Numbered from the stretch's first letter, positions 9,861 to 19,572 are shown. The stretch is 34,145 nucleotides of DNA from an uncultured Clostridia bacterium (GCA_947589635.1 CANQCC010000004.1:1-34145); one strand, 5' to 3'. Notes: generated from the sequence alone by a model not told the origin. Program-made: numbers and translations.

Positions 9861-10310
9861 CGGCTCCCCAAAAGATGACGGGCGTTTTATCTGTGCCAAC
9901 CTTTGATAGGCACATGATCTTGCGCCGAACTTTTACAAGCAATTTGCTTTTGCCGCTCGGCAAGCGTTTTGCCCGTGGCGCGCCTTGGCGCGTCCGCTTT
10001 TGGGATCCGTTTATAAAATTTTATTTTAATTTACGCTCAAAGTCAACCCTATCTGCCTTCAAAATCAATTTGTTTTGCGCGGGGCGAGCCGTTATTTGTC
10101 AAACGTAGGCGGTTTTATGGCGATTCCCGCCTTTGCGCCCCGCTTCCCCGCTACTCCATATATTTGTTGCCGCCTCTGTCTTTTAATGCCGAAAGCATAT
10201 TCTGTCGTCGCCCCGCCGCGTTATCCGCGTCCTGACGCCTTTCGTCCGTGCTTGTCCCCTTGCATAATCTCCGTCTGCCGCGCATATCTTTAAGCGATAT
10301 GGAGGATGCT

Positions 10311-11804
10311 ATGTTCGATTTTGAAAAACTGAGCGCAAGCAAGCTGTATGCCGCGCCTCACGTGGAGCGCGTGGTGGAATTTTCGCCTCCGGGCGTGGAT
10401 ATTGAAAACATCGCGAAGGTGCTGTCCCTCTCGGTCGAGGCGAAGTGCAACTGTGCGGAGGCGTTTGACGGATACGCCGAGGTGACGGGCAGGACAAACT
10501 TTCGTCTGACCTATCTCGACAAGAACGGCGACCCGAAGGGCGTGGACTACAACGCGGACTTTTCCGTCAAGGCGGAGGGCGAATTTTGCGCGGCGGACGC
10601 GGCGAGCGCGACGATAACCGTTGTGGAGTCGGACGTGTCGGCGGCGGGAGCGCTTACTCTGTCCGCCGTTCTCGAAGTGTGCGTGACCGCGGTACAGCGC
10701 GAGGAGTTGAACGTGCTTATGGGCGCGGACAAGTGCTACAAGACGTCAAAAACGATAGCTCTCCCCGCGTATATCGCCTCTAAGACCTCGGTCTGTCCCT
10801 TTGACGCGGAGCAGGACGTCGGCGGCGAGATAACCTCCGTCCTCAGCATGGGCGCGCACTGCCCCGTCATTCGCGCGGAGGCCGTGGACGGCGGGATAAA
10901 AGCGGCGGCAAAGCTGAGCCTCAACGCGGTCTACGTCGAGGGCGGCGAGATAAAACAGCGCGACTTCATAATAGACCTCGAGGAGGAGCTTAACCTTGAC
11001 GGCGTGCGCGAAGGGGACAAGGTGCTTATCGACGCGTGCGTAAAGTCCTCCAAAATAGTGCTTCAGGGCGTGACGGACGACAACGTGCTGCGCGTAGAGG
11101 GCGACGTCGCTTTCAAGGCGCAGGTCTTCCGCCTTGCGCAAGTCGAAGTTGTGGACGACCTCTTCACGCTTGAAAACGAAGTGGATATCACTAAAACGTC
11201 CGCAAAATACGCATATTTTGACGGCAGCGCCTACTTTGCGAAGAAGGTGAGCGGAACGGCGACGCTTGGCGACAACCGCGCGGCGGCGATAAAGATAGAC
11301 GCCATCCCAAGCTCCCGCTGCTATACGACAAAGGCCGCGACGGAAGAGGACGGTTCGCTGACCGTGGAGGGCATTGTCAACGCGGACATCGTGTATACGG
11401 ACGAAAACGGATTCAACTCCGTGCGCGCGGAAGTGCCGTTTTCCCTCAACATCCAGAACGCGTCGCCGTTTGCGGGCGAGGTCAAGGTGCGCGCGGACAT
11501 AGAAAAGATATCCGCGGACATCAGGCGAGAGCGCGAAATAGACATCGATATCGCTCTGAGACTTGCCACGGACGCCTTTGCGGAGACTGACGCGGAGTTT
11601 ATAAGCGGCGTGGAACTGGGCGAAGAAAGAGCGCAAAACACAAGCGGCATATCCTTGTATATCGCGCGCGAAGGGGACGAGATCCTGGACTTGTGCAAGG
11701 CGTTTTCGGCGATGCCCGAGGACATCCTCGCGCAAAATCCCGCCCTCACCTTCCCGCTTGCAGAGGGCGAACGCGCCGTATATTTCAGACAGATCGCAAT
11801 ATAG
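10311..11804 (+). CDS. SPOCS/DUF3794 domain protein with C-terminal LysM
   Basis: Repeated VEGIVNADIVYTDENGFNSVRAEVPFSLNI-type segments; LysM tail LYIAREGDEILDLCKAFSAMPEDILAQNPAL; SD GGAGG 5 nt before ATG at 10311. Confidence 0.85.
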   Translation: MFDFEKLSASKLYAAPHVERVVEFSPPGVDIENIAKVLSLSVEAKCNCAEAFDGYAEVTGRTNFRLTYLDKNGDPKGVDYNADFSVKAEGEFCAADAASATITVVESDVSAAGALTLSAVLEVCVTAVQREELNVLMGADKCYKTSKTIALPAYIASKTSVCPFDAEQDVGGEITSVLSMGAHCPVIRAEAVDGGIKAAAKLSLNAVYVEGGEIKQRDFIIDLEEELNLDGVREGDKVLIDACVKSSKIVLQGVTDDNVLRVEGDVAFKAQVFRLAQVEVVDDLFTLENEVDITKTSAKYAYFDGSAYFAKKVSGTATLGDNRAAAIKIDAIPSSRCYTTKAATEEDGSLTVEGIVNADIVYTDENGFNSVRAEVPFSLNIQNASPFAGEVKVRADIEKISADIRREREIDIDIALRLATDAFAETDAEFISGVELGEERAQNTSGISLYIAREGDEILDLCKAFSAMPEDILAQNPALTFPLAEGERAVYFRQIAI

Positions 11805-11811
11805 CCAAAAT

Positions 11812-11956
11812 GCAAGCTCGCATTGCGCGGCGCAAGTTTACAAAGCACAAGTTTGCACAACGCCGCAAATTTGCGAAATATACGTTTGCGAAGCGCACAT
11901 TTGCATAACGCGGCGTAAGTTTGCAAAAGTTTGCAAAATCGCACGATCTTGCAAAT
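11812..11956. repeat. Degenerate AAGTTTGCA-type short tandem repeat
   Basis: About nine copies of an (A)AGTTTGCA-like core spaced 10-20 bp apart directly after the DUF3794-protein stop codon. Confidence 0.7.
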
Positions 11957-11965
11957 CTCATTCAA

Positions 11966-11995
11966 TTGTATGCATCTCGGTTGTATGTATCTCGG
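11966..11995. repeat. 15-bp tandem duplication
   Basis: TTGTATGCATCTCGG / TTGTATGTATCTCGG, one mismatch. Confidence 0.8.
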
Positions 11996-12148
11996 TCGGG
12001 AGGGCAGGCAGGCGACTGTCCTTCCGGCTTTTATATTGATTTTCCCGTATGAATTTTTGGTATTGATCTTTTGAGGATAATAATTTATACAAAATTCGCA
12101 AAATCTTGTCTTAGTGTGCTATAATGTAGCGCAAGGATCTAAGAGGAT

Positions 12149-13567
12149 ATGAAAAGCATGACGGACGAACAAGAATATAAGCGCATGACGGAATCCCCGG
12201 TATTCGGGCTGGTCATGAAACTTTCCATTCCCACGACATTCAGCATGCTGATAACGTCCATATACAACCTTGCGGACACGTTTTTCGTATCCTCGCTGGG
12301 CAACGCGCAGACAAGCGCGGTGGGCGTAGTCTTCGCCATTCAATCCATAATTCAGGCGATAGGATACGGCTTTGGCATGGGCACGCAAAGCCTCATCTCC
12401 CGCAAGCTCGGCGAAAAGAAGAACGACGAGGCAAATCTGTATGCCACTTCGGGCTTTTTGGCGGCGTTTTTGGTTGGGCTTGTCATGCTGTTCGGGCTTA
12501 TAGACCTCAAAGGCCTCGTGCGGGTGTTCGGCGCGACGGACACGGCGCTTTTGTACGCGCGGGACTATTGCTTTTTCATATTGCTTGGGGCGCCGCTTTT
12601 CTGCTCCTCGTTTGTGCTTAACAACATCTTGCGCGGGGAGGGCAAGGCTACGCTGTCCATGATAGGGCTTTGCAGCGGCGGCATAATCAACATAGGGCTT
12701 GACGCGCTGTTCATTTATGCGCTGAAACTTGGCGTGGCGGGCGCGGCGATAGCTACGCTTATAAGCCAGGCGATATCCTTTGTCATATTGCTGTCCTGCT
12801 TCATCTTTCATAGAACCATCGTCAAGATAAATCCGCTTAAAACAAGCCGCCATATAAAGGACTATCTCAACATATTCCGCGTAGGGCTGCCCACGGTGTT
12901 CCGCCAGAGCCTCGGCAGCGTGGCGACCACTCTGCTTAACCGCGCCGTGCGTCCCTTCGGCGACGAAGCGATGTCCGCAATAAGCGTGGCAAACAAAATA
13001 TACATGCTTCTTCGCAGCATGCTGATAGGCGTGGGACAAGGCTTCCAGCCCGTGGCGGGATACAACTACGGCGCCAAAAAGTACGAGCGCGTAAAGAGCG
13101 CCTTCAACGCCGCCGTCATAATAGGCACGGCGTACGGAGTCGTCGCGGCGATAATTCTGTTTTCGCTGTCGGGTCAGATAATGGGACTGTTCCGTCCCGG
13201 CGACGCCGAGGTCATCGCGATTGGCGGCAGAACGCTTAAATATCTCAGCTTCGCCCTGCCCCTGCTTGGCTACTCCACGTTTGTAAACCAGCTGTATCAA
13301 TCCCTCGGCTTTGTCGTCCCCGCGACCATTCTCGCCTCGTGCAGGCAAGGCATCTTCTATATCCCCCTCATCCTGATCCTGCCCATATACATGGGGCTTC
13401 GCGGCATAGAGATGACCCAGATGATAGCCGACCTCGCCACGTTTGTCGTCTCCATCCCCTTCCACATCTACATGTTCAAAAAGTTGCTTGTCCACCTCGC
13501 GTCCAAGGACCCGCCCTCCGCGGACGAGCACTTTAACGCGTCCGACCCCGACGTCCCAACCATGTAA
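12149..13567 (+). CDS. MATE-family efflux transporter
   Basis: 472 aa, about 12 TM; PVFGLVMKLSIPTTFSMLITSIYNLADTFFVSSLG and GQGFQPVAGYNYGAKKYERV. The second ATG at 12158 is an alternative start. Confidence 0.96.
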   Translation: MKSMTDEQEYKRMTESPVFGLVMKLSIPTTFSMLITSIYNLADTFFVSSLGNAQTSAVGVVFAIQSIIQAIGYGFGMGTQSLISRKLGEKKNDEANLYATSGFLAAFLVGLVMLFGLIDLKGLVRVFGATDTALLYARDYCFFILLGAPLFCSSFVLNNILRGEGKATLSMIGLCSGGIINIGLDALFIYALKLGVAGAAIATLISQAISFVILLSCFIFHRTIVKINPLKTSRHIKDYLNIFRVGLPTVFRQSLGSVATTLLNRAVRPFGDEAMSAISVANKIYMLLRSMLIGVGQGFQPVAGYNYGAKKYERVKSAFNAAVIIGTAYGVVAAIILFSLSGQIMGLFRPGDAEVIAIGGRTLKYLSFALPLLGYSTFVNQLYQSLGFVVPATILASCRQGIFYIPLILILPIYMGLRGIEMTQMIADLATFVVSIPFHIYMFKKLLVHLASKDPPSADEHFNASDPDVPTM

Positions 13568-13594
13568 AAAGCGCCCGATTAACGAGCGCTTTTT
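13566..13594 (+). terminator. Rho-independent terminator after the MATE gene
   Basis: AAAAAGCGCCCGATTAACGAGCGCTTTTT. Confidence 0.8.
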
Positions 13595-13617
13595 CGTCCT
13601 TTTATCAATTGTCAAAA

Positions 13618-14265
13618 TCACCCCACAAGCGCAAAATATTGATGCACAAGGTCGGCAAGACTTTCGCACTCCTCGCCGCCGAGGGACAGCACGATGGCGC
13701 TAAGTCTTGCCCTGTCGTCCTCGTTTCCAATGCGGCGCGAGAGGGAGGCGGAAGGGGCAAAAGCGTATGCCGCCTCAAGCTCGCCCGCGACATATTTAAG
13801 CCGATCTCTTGCAAGCTCGCTGTCCTCGCAAATCACACAAACGGACGTTTTATCCGTCGATCCGTACTGATAAAGTTGCGATATTGAAACTATTTTCATT
13901 TTTGTCGCGCCCTCTTGCCCGCTTTCGTCCGCAAGCAAAACAATCCGTCCGTCGCCCGAAAACACAAGCCCGAAGTTTAAGGTCTCGCCCTCTTTTTGCA
14001 CCTCGATGGAGACGTAGCAATACGGCTTTGCCTTCTCGTGAGACGGCAACAAGATCATGGCGGTAAACGCGATCGCGGCGACGATCAAAAGCACGGTCGC
14101 CGTGACAAGCAATCTTACGGCAAGCTCCTTCCTGAAGGCCTGCGCGGGAGTTTCGCCGCTCAAAAGCCTGTTGAGGGGGGCGCGCTTTACGCGGGGCAGC
14201 ATGTCGGGGATGTCGTACCCCTCGTGCTCCTTTTTAAGTCTTTCTTTTATGTCCTTAATTTTCAT
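13618..14265 (-). CDS. Membrane-anchored anti-sigma factor, RsgI-like (divergent)
   Basis: 215 aa; one TM (LLVTATVLLIVAAIAFTAMILL) followed by PYCYVSIEVQKEGETLNFGLVFSGDGRIV resembling the RsgI mid-domain; overlaps the sigma gene by 11 bp. Confidence 0.6.
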   Translation of the reverse strand: MKIKDIKERLKKEHEGYDIPDMLPRVKRAPLNRLLSGETPAQAFRKELAVRLLVTATVLLIVAAIAFTAMILLPSHEKAKPYCYVSIEVQKEGETLNFGLVFSGDGRIVLLADESGQEGATKMKIVSISQLYQYGSTDKTSVCVICEDSELARDRLKYVAGELEAAYAFAPSASLSRRIGNEDDRARLSAIVLSLGGEECESLADLVHQYFALVG

Positions 14266-14794
14266 CCGCCGTCTCCTTTTCCAGCGCCTTTTTCAGCTTT
14301 GCAAGCGCGTTATTATACGTCCACAGCACGGTGCCGAGAGGCTTTGACAGCATGTCGGCGATCTCGCGATGTTTGAATCCCGCGACGACGTGCAAGGTGA
14401 CTATCTGCCTTTCGGTGTCGCCGAGGGTCTTGTTCATCAGCGCCATTATGGGCGAACACTCCTCGTCGATATGGTAGCTGCCAAATTTATCCTGCCCCTC
14501 GTCCATATCCGTAAGCGCCTCGCGTTTGGCGCGGGCGATCTCGTTGAGCGTGGCGTTTTTGGCGATAGTGTAAAGCCAGGCGTACGCGTTCGACCCCGCC
14601 CTGTACGACGCGACCGTAGTCCTCAGCCTTATGTAGGCGGTCTGCATCATGTCCTCGGCGGTGTGATAGTTTCGGCAAATGGAAAGTATGAACGCAAAAA
14701 GCCCGCGATGAGTCTCGTTGTAGATCTCCTCAAACGCTTGCTCGTCGCCCTGTTGAAGCCGAAGCATCTTTTGGTCGAATTCCTGCTTGGTCAT
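14255..14794 (-). CDS. ECF-type RNA polymerase sigma factor
   Basis: Sigma region 2 (YHTAEDMMQTAYIRLRTTVASYRAGSNAYAWLYTIAKNATLNEIARAKR) and region 4 (ERQIVTLHVVAGFKHREIADMLSKPLGTVLWTYNNALAKLKKAL). ATG at 14794 preferred over 14800. Confidence 0.92.
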   Translation of the reverse strand: MTKQEFDQKMLRLQQGDEQAFEEIYNETHRGLFAFILSICRNYHTAEDMMQTAYIRLRTTVASYRAGSNAYAWLYTIAKNATLNEIARAKREALTDMDEGQDKFGSYHIDEECSPIMALMNKTLGDTERQIVTLHVVAGFKHREIADMLSKPLGTVLWTYNNALAKLKKALEKETADEN

Positions 14795-14800
14795 AAGCAT

Positions 14801-14829
14801 ATTTTACCATACTTGCCCGCCGTAAACAA
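14801..14829 (-). promoter_or_regulatory. ECF sigma gene promoter, predicted leaderless
   Basis: Minus strand TTGTTT-N17 (ends TGG)-TAAAAT-N6-ATG; no SD. Confidence 0.6.
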
Positions 14830-15116
14830 GGCTAAATTTTTTGCGGACGCGTTTTGCGTCTCTCTGCCTTTCCCGTTTCGGGCTCCGTCTTGATTTTGCC
14901 CGTCGCAAAGTTTTGCCCGGTCGCCCTTGCGCCGCGTCTTGGCGCCTTTGTCCTCGCAAAAGTCCGGCGGCTTGCAAACGGCGCCGCGCCAAACAATTTA
15001 TGCTTATGTTTTGCGCTTTTCCTCTTCCCTCGCCGCGAAAGGTTTGCGCCGGGGGCGAAAATCGCATAAAAAATAAATTAAAAGTCGATGATTTTTGTCC
15101 CGGCGGCAATTTTTTG

Positions 15117-15145
15117 TTGATATTGCAAAGTTTTGATTGTATAAT
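15117..15145 (+). promoter_or_regulatory. SigA-like promoter of the GLUG lipoprotein gene
   Basis: TTGATA (15117-15122)-N17-TATAAT (15140-15145). Confidence 0.8.
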
Positions 15146-15203
15146 ATAAGTTGCTTTTTTATTTATAATAATCAAGTGCGCGCTGCGCACGCGGAGCAAC
15201 ATT

Positions 15204-18080
15204 ATGAAAAAACGTGTTATTTTGGTTATGACGATAGTGTTGGCGGCGCTTTTGGTCGCCTCGCTTGTCGCATGCAACAGGGATGGCGGCGGCGACTTAG
15301 ACCCCGAGCCGGGCACTACGGGCAAGTATACGGTCACTTTTGACCTGAACGGCGCGCAGATCGTGGGCGAATCGGTGCTTTCGCCGCTTACCGACGTGGC
15401 GTATGATTCCACCATTGAGGAGCCTCTCGGCGCGGACGGAAAGCCTTTGAAACTGCAAAAGACGGGCTATACCTTCATGGGTTGGACGAAGGACGGCGCG
15501 GAGTTCAAATTCGGCAAAGGCGGCACGCCTATAAGAAGCAATACCACGCTGAGGGCAAACTTTGTCGCGAACAAATATTATCATACTCCCAATATTTACG
15601 CCACTCTCTCCTACGACGAGGAGCATGACAAGTTCAGCATAAATCCTTCCGGACACGCCAAGGATCCCGAAAATCCTCAGGTCGTTGAGGGCAGCTATCT
15701 CAAAAACTCCGCGGGCGAGGAGGTGCTTGACGAAAAAGGCGAAAAGATCCCCGTCTACGATACAAACTACTCGCTTGGCGCGGCGGAGTTCAACAAAGAC
15801 CAGACCACGATATATTCCACCTACAACACGACCTCTCCGTCGTACATCGTAAAGCCGACCTACACGCCCCCGCAGGGCGAGGAAGACAAGAAAGACCCCT
15901 TCTGCTTCTGGTACTATCTTGACGACAACGGCCGCCCCGTGCAGTTCACGGAGTGGGCAAACGCCGACGACGACAGCTCGACGGTAAAGGTCAAGACGGT
16001 GTCCTATGTCTTCACAAAGCCCCTCACGCTGTACGCGATGTTTGAAAGCGACCTTCCCAAGGTCACGGTCAATTACTATGATGGCGAAGACCAGTCGCAT
16101 CTTGTTGTCGACACTCAGTCGTATCCCCTCGGCGCCTACATTTCAGATAAGGATATGCCCGCGGCGCCGACAAAGGACTATTATGAGTTTGACTATTGGT
16201 ATTTTGTCTACACCACCAAGGACAAGGACGACAACGACGTCCGCAATGAGGAAAAATTTATATTCCAGACGCGCGACGAGGACGGCAAGGTGACAAACAC
16301 CGACTCCACCTCCCCCATGGACGCGGCGCATCCCGACCCTGAGATCATCCCCGCGGCGGAGATCAATTTCCGTCCCGTGACCCTCAACCTGTACGCGAAG
16401 TGGATAAAGAAGATAATGTTATCAGACGCGCAAGAATTCATCAGGGTGCGCAATGAAATATCAGACTTGATTGGCCGTTTGGACGACGCCGAAACAGATG
16501 AGACTAAGGCGAGCGTCAAAGCGGAGCTCGACTCCTATCTGACGGCAAAGATCGTGGTATCCAACCTGGACTTCACTACAATCGGAGGAACGGATGATAT
16601 GGCTCCTCTGTTCGGCAACAAAGATTATCCCTTCCTCGGCACAATAGACGGCGGCGACTACGATGCTCATACGGGCGCGGTGAAAGACTCTCACACGATC
16701 AGAAGTAATAACAACCATCTCTTCCTCGGCTCCATATTCGGCTATGTGAACGGCGCCATCAAAAACCTAAACGTCCAAACTATCACGATCAAGGCGCCCG
16801 ATTCTGCCGACAATATCCTTTATCTCGGCGTGCTTGCAAGCTCGCTGGCGGGCTCGGCGGACAACTGCTCCTTGTCAAGCATTTCGTTTGATTTGACCGG
16901 CTTGGGGTCAAAGAAGGTCATAATAGGCGGCATCGCGGGCGAGTTCCGCGGCGGCTCCGAATCTGGCAAGATCACCTCCTGCTCCGTTACGATGGAAAAT
17001 ATATTGGTCTCGGCGCAAGGCGTAGTCATAGGCGGCGTCGCGGGCATAGCGGGCTCCGCCACATCCATATCCGATTGCACCGCCACTCTCACGATAACCT
17101 CGGCGACGGCGACGGGCGGCGACGGAGCTACGTCCGGCTTGCGCATAGGCGGACTTGCGGGCGACAGCGAAAGCGCCATAACCAACTCGACCGCCTCGCT
17201 TACGATAACCGCGCTTGAGGCGCACGGCTCCTGCTATGTCGGCGGGATCGCGGGACAAAACAGCGCGAGCATATATAAATCGCAGGCAACAATGACTCTT
17301 TGCACAAGCGAAGCTCCCGCCTCCGTGGGCAGCGAGGCGCTTATAGCAAAGACCGTCGCGATCGGCGGTCTTGCGGGCCTCAACAGCGGCTATTTAAGAG
17401 ACAGCTATGCGACCGCAAATCTTTACGTAAGCGTGGTCCGTTACAACAACTCGAGGGTCGCCGTGGGCGGACTTGTCGGCGACAACTACGCGGACCGCAA
17501 AGACTCAAGCTCCGGCAGCCACAGCGACGAACAGAGCATCGGCGCCATCAACTACTGCTACAGCGTGGGCGAAATAGAGCTGAGAGTAACCGGCGACGAT
17601 ACGTCCGAAGCGCTTGCCATCGCTCCTGCCCTGTATGCGGGCGGCCTTGCGGGATACAGCCATCACAGCAACAACTCCGCAAACTTCGCCGTAGTGGACA
17701 TCACGATAACCTATAACGCGGCAAAGACCAACAAGCGGCTGTTGCACGCGGGCTTCCTGTACGGCGATATGGCGGCGGACGCCACGCTGAAGTCCGGCTA
17801 CTATGCGAGCGAAAGCACGCTTGAAATAAACGGCGACTCCTTCCCGACCACTCTGCCCAAGACCGAAGAGGGCGAAGGCAGCGAGGAGGGACAGCCCGAA
17901 GAAGAGGCATACAACGTCTCCCGCCTCGGCACCGCAACCGAAAAAGCAAAGTTTATGGACGAGTCCTTCGTCATCGGCAGCGAATCCACTCTCAAGTGGG
18001 CGGCGGATATCTGGGAAATTGGCGAAGAGAAGTACCCCACCTTCAAGTCCGCGACCGCTCCCACGGAGCCCACAGAATAA
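15204..18080 (+). CDS. Surface lipoprotein with InlB B-repeat-like and GLUG repeats
   Basis: Lipobox LVAC; InlB-like YTVTFDLNGA...GYTFMGWTKDGAEF; about seven GG(I/L/V)AG GLUG-like units between ~16900 and ~17700. Confidence 0.88.
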   Translation: MKKRVILVMTIVLAALLVASLVACNRDGGGDLDPEPGTTGKYTVTFDLNGAQIVGESVLSPLTDVAYDSTIEEPLGADGKPLKLQKTGYTFMGWTKDGAEFKFGKGGTPIRSNTTLRANFVANKYYHTPNIYATLSYDEEHDKFSINPSGHAKDPENPQVVEGSYLKNSAGEEVLDEKGEKIPVYDTNYSLGAAEFNKDQTTIYSTYNTTSPSYIVKPTYTPPQGEEDKKDPFCFWYYLDDNGRPVQFTEWANADDDSSTVKVKTVSYVFTKPLTLYAMFESDLPKVTVNYYDGEDQSHLVVDTQSYPLGAYISDKDMPAAPTKDYYEFDYWYFVYTTKDKDDNDVRNEEKFIFQTRDEDGKVTNTDSTSPMDAAHPDPEIIPAAEINFRPVTLNLYAKWIKKIMLSDAQEFIRVRNEISDLIGRLDDAETDETKASVKAELDSYLTAKIVVSNLDFTTIGGTDDMAPLFGNKDYPFLGTIDGGDYDAHTGAVKDSHTIRSNNNHLFLGSIFGYVNGAIKNLNVQTITIKAPDSADNILYLGVLASSLAGSADNCSLSSISFDLTGLGSKKVIIGGIAGEFRGGSESGKITSCSVTMENILVSAQGVVIGGVAGIAGSATSISDCTATLTITSATATGGDGATSGLRIGGLAGDSESAITNSTASLTITALEAHGSCYVGGIAGQNSASIYKSQATMTLCTSEAPASVGSEALIAKTVAIGGLAGLNSGYLRDSYATANLYVSVVRYNNSRVAVGGLVGDNYADRKDSSSGSHSDEQSIGAINYCYSVGEIELRVTGDDTSEALAIAPALYAGGLAGYSHHSNNSANFAVVDITITYNAAKTNKRLLHAGFLYGDMAADATLKSGYYASESTLEINGDSFPTTLPKTEEGEGSEEGQPEEEAYNVSRLGTATEKAKFMDESFVIGSESTLKWAADIWEIGEEKYPTFKSATAPTEPTE

Positions 18081-18099
18081 AACCTATCGCTTATGCGAC

Positions 18100-18128
18100 G
18101 CGCGCTCCGCTTGGGGCGCGCTTTTTTT
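18100..18128 (+). terminator. Rho-independent terminator after the GLUG lipoprotein gene
   Basis: GCGCGCTCC-GCTT-GGGGCGCGC-TTTTTTT. Confidence 0.9.
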
Positions 18129-18209
18129 CGCGCTTTTTATGCATTTCTCGCGCTTTTTCGAGGTTATATCCGCTGCTCTTCCCGCCCGCGCGCCCATATA
18201 ATATAGGGT

Positions 18210-19526
18210 ATGCGTTATTTTGGAACAGACGGAATAAGAATGAGGGCGGACGCCCTGCTGAGGGCACGACTGCCTCTCTATTTGGGCGCGGCGCTTGGCA
18301 AAATAGGCGGCAAGGTGCTCGTCGCGCGCGACGTGCGCGTTCACTCGCCGCTTGTGGAGCGCATGCTGACCGCGGGTTTGCTGTCCGGGGATTGCCTGCC
18401 GATAGTCGCGGGGATATTGCCTACGCCCGCGCTTGCCTACCTCGCGCAAAGAGAGGGCGCGCGCTTTGCCGTCATGATAACCGCGTCGCACAATCCGCCC
18501 GAATTCAACGGCATAAAGGTGTTCGGCAAAAACGGAACTAAACTTTCTCCCCGCGAGGAGGAGGCCATAGACGGCGCCGTGTGCGCGCTTGCGAACGGGA
18601 CGGGCGAAGAGGTTGAGGCGCTTAAAGAACTCGCCGCGGACGAGGCGCACCCTCCTTGTGGGGCGCACCGCGTGCGAGCGCTTGAAAACGCCGAGGAAAT
18701 ATACCTGGATCACGTCGTAAATATGTTTGGGCGATTTGACGGAACTCGCGCGGTTCTGGACGTCGCGCACGGCTGTATGGCGGGGATCGCGGACAAGGCG
18801 TTCGACCGCCTCGGGATAGAGACGCGGGTCATAAACGGCGACCGCGACGGAAATAAGGTCAATATAAATTGCGGCTCCACCCACCTCGAGGCGCTTTTGG
18901 GCGAGGTTAAAGAGGGCGAGATAGGCTTTGCCTTCGACGGGGACGGGGACAGGGCGCTTGCCGCCTTTGACGGAATGCCGTACGACGGCGACGCCATTTT
19001 GCTTGCGCTCGCCACACTGTACCGCATAAAGGGCAAGCTAAGAAAAAAATTCGTGGTCGGAACGCAGCTTTCAAACAGCCGCCTTCAGCGGGAGCTCGCC
19101 TTTCAAAACACCGCGCTAATGCGCACGGAAGTGGGCGACAAGCACGTGCTGGACGCGCTTCAAAAAAACGACTGCCTGCTCGGCGGAGAGAAGAGCGGCC
19201 ACATCCTGATGCTGGACCGCGCAAGCACGGGGGACGGCCTTATCACCGCGCTCAGCCTGCTTGAGGTCAAAAAAACGATAGGCTCCCTTCCACGCTTCAC
19301 GCCCTACCCCATGCGGGAGTTCAATATCCCTTGCGACGACCCCGCGGGCGAGGTGGCTTCCCCGCGCTTTCAAAAGAAGTTGGCGCTTGCAAAAAAGCTG
19401 TACGGGGCAAGCGGCCGCCTCATAGTCCGCCCAAGCGGCACGGAGCCTTATATCCGCGTGGCGTACGAGATGTTTTCGGGCGACGCCGACCTCGCCGCCG
19501 AAGAACTGAAAAAGATACTTGAATGA
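18210..19526 (+). CDS. glmM: Phosphoglucosamine mutase
   Basis: MRYFGTDGIRM; active-site MITASHNPPEFNGIKVFG; FAFDGDGDRALA metal loop; RPSGTEPYIRV. Confidence 0.95.
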   Translation: MRYFGTDGIRMRADALLRARLPLYLGAALGKIGGKVLVARDVRVHSPLVERMLTAGLLSGDCLPIVAGILPTPALAYLAQREGARFAVMITASHNPPEFNGIKVFGKNGTKLSPREEEAIDGAVCALANGTGEEVEALKELAADEAHPPCGAHRVRALENAEEIYLDHVVNMFGRFDGTRAVLDVAHGCMAGIADKAFDRLGIETRVINGDRDGNKVNINCGSTHLEALLGEVKEGEIGFAFDGDGDRALAAFDGMPYDGDAILLALATLYRIKGKLRKKFVVGTQLSNSRLQRELAFQNTALMRTEVGDKHVLDALQKNDCLLGGEKSGHILMLDRASTGDGLITALSLLEVKKTIGSLPRFTPYPMREFNIPCDDPAGEVASPRFQKKLALAKKLYGASGRLIVRPSGTEPYIRVAYEMFSGDADLAAEELKKILE

Positions 19527-19529
19527 CAA

Positions 19530-19554
19530 AATCGCCTCTTTATATGGCGATTTA
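19530..19554 (+). terminator. Putative glmM terminator
   Basis: AAATCGCC-TCTTTATAT-GGCGATTT; weak T tract. Confidence 0.45.
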
Positions 19555-19572
19555 TGATATATAAACCCTTAA

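Noticed and set aside
11693-12039. Small plus-strand ORFs over the AAGTTTGCA array
   Set aside because: Composition (FAKRTFAKYTFA..., CAAQVYKAQVC...) follows the DNA repeat in more than one frame, so coding is unsupported.
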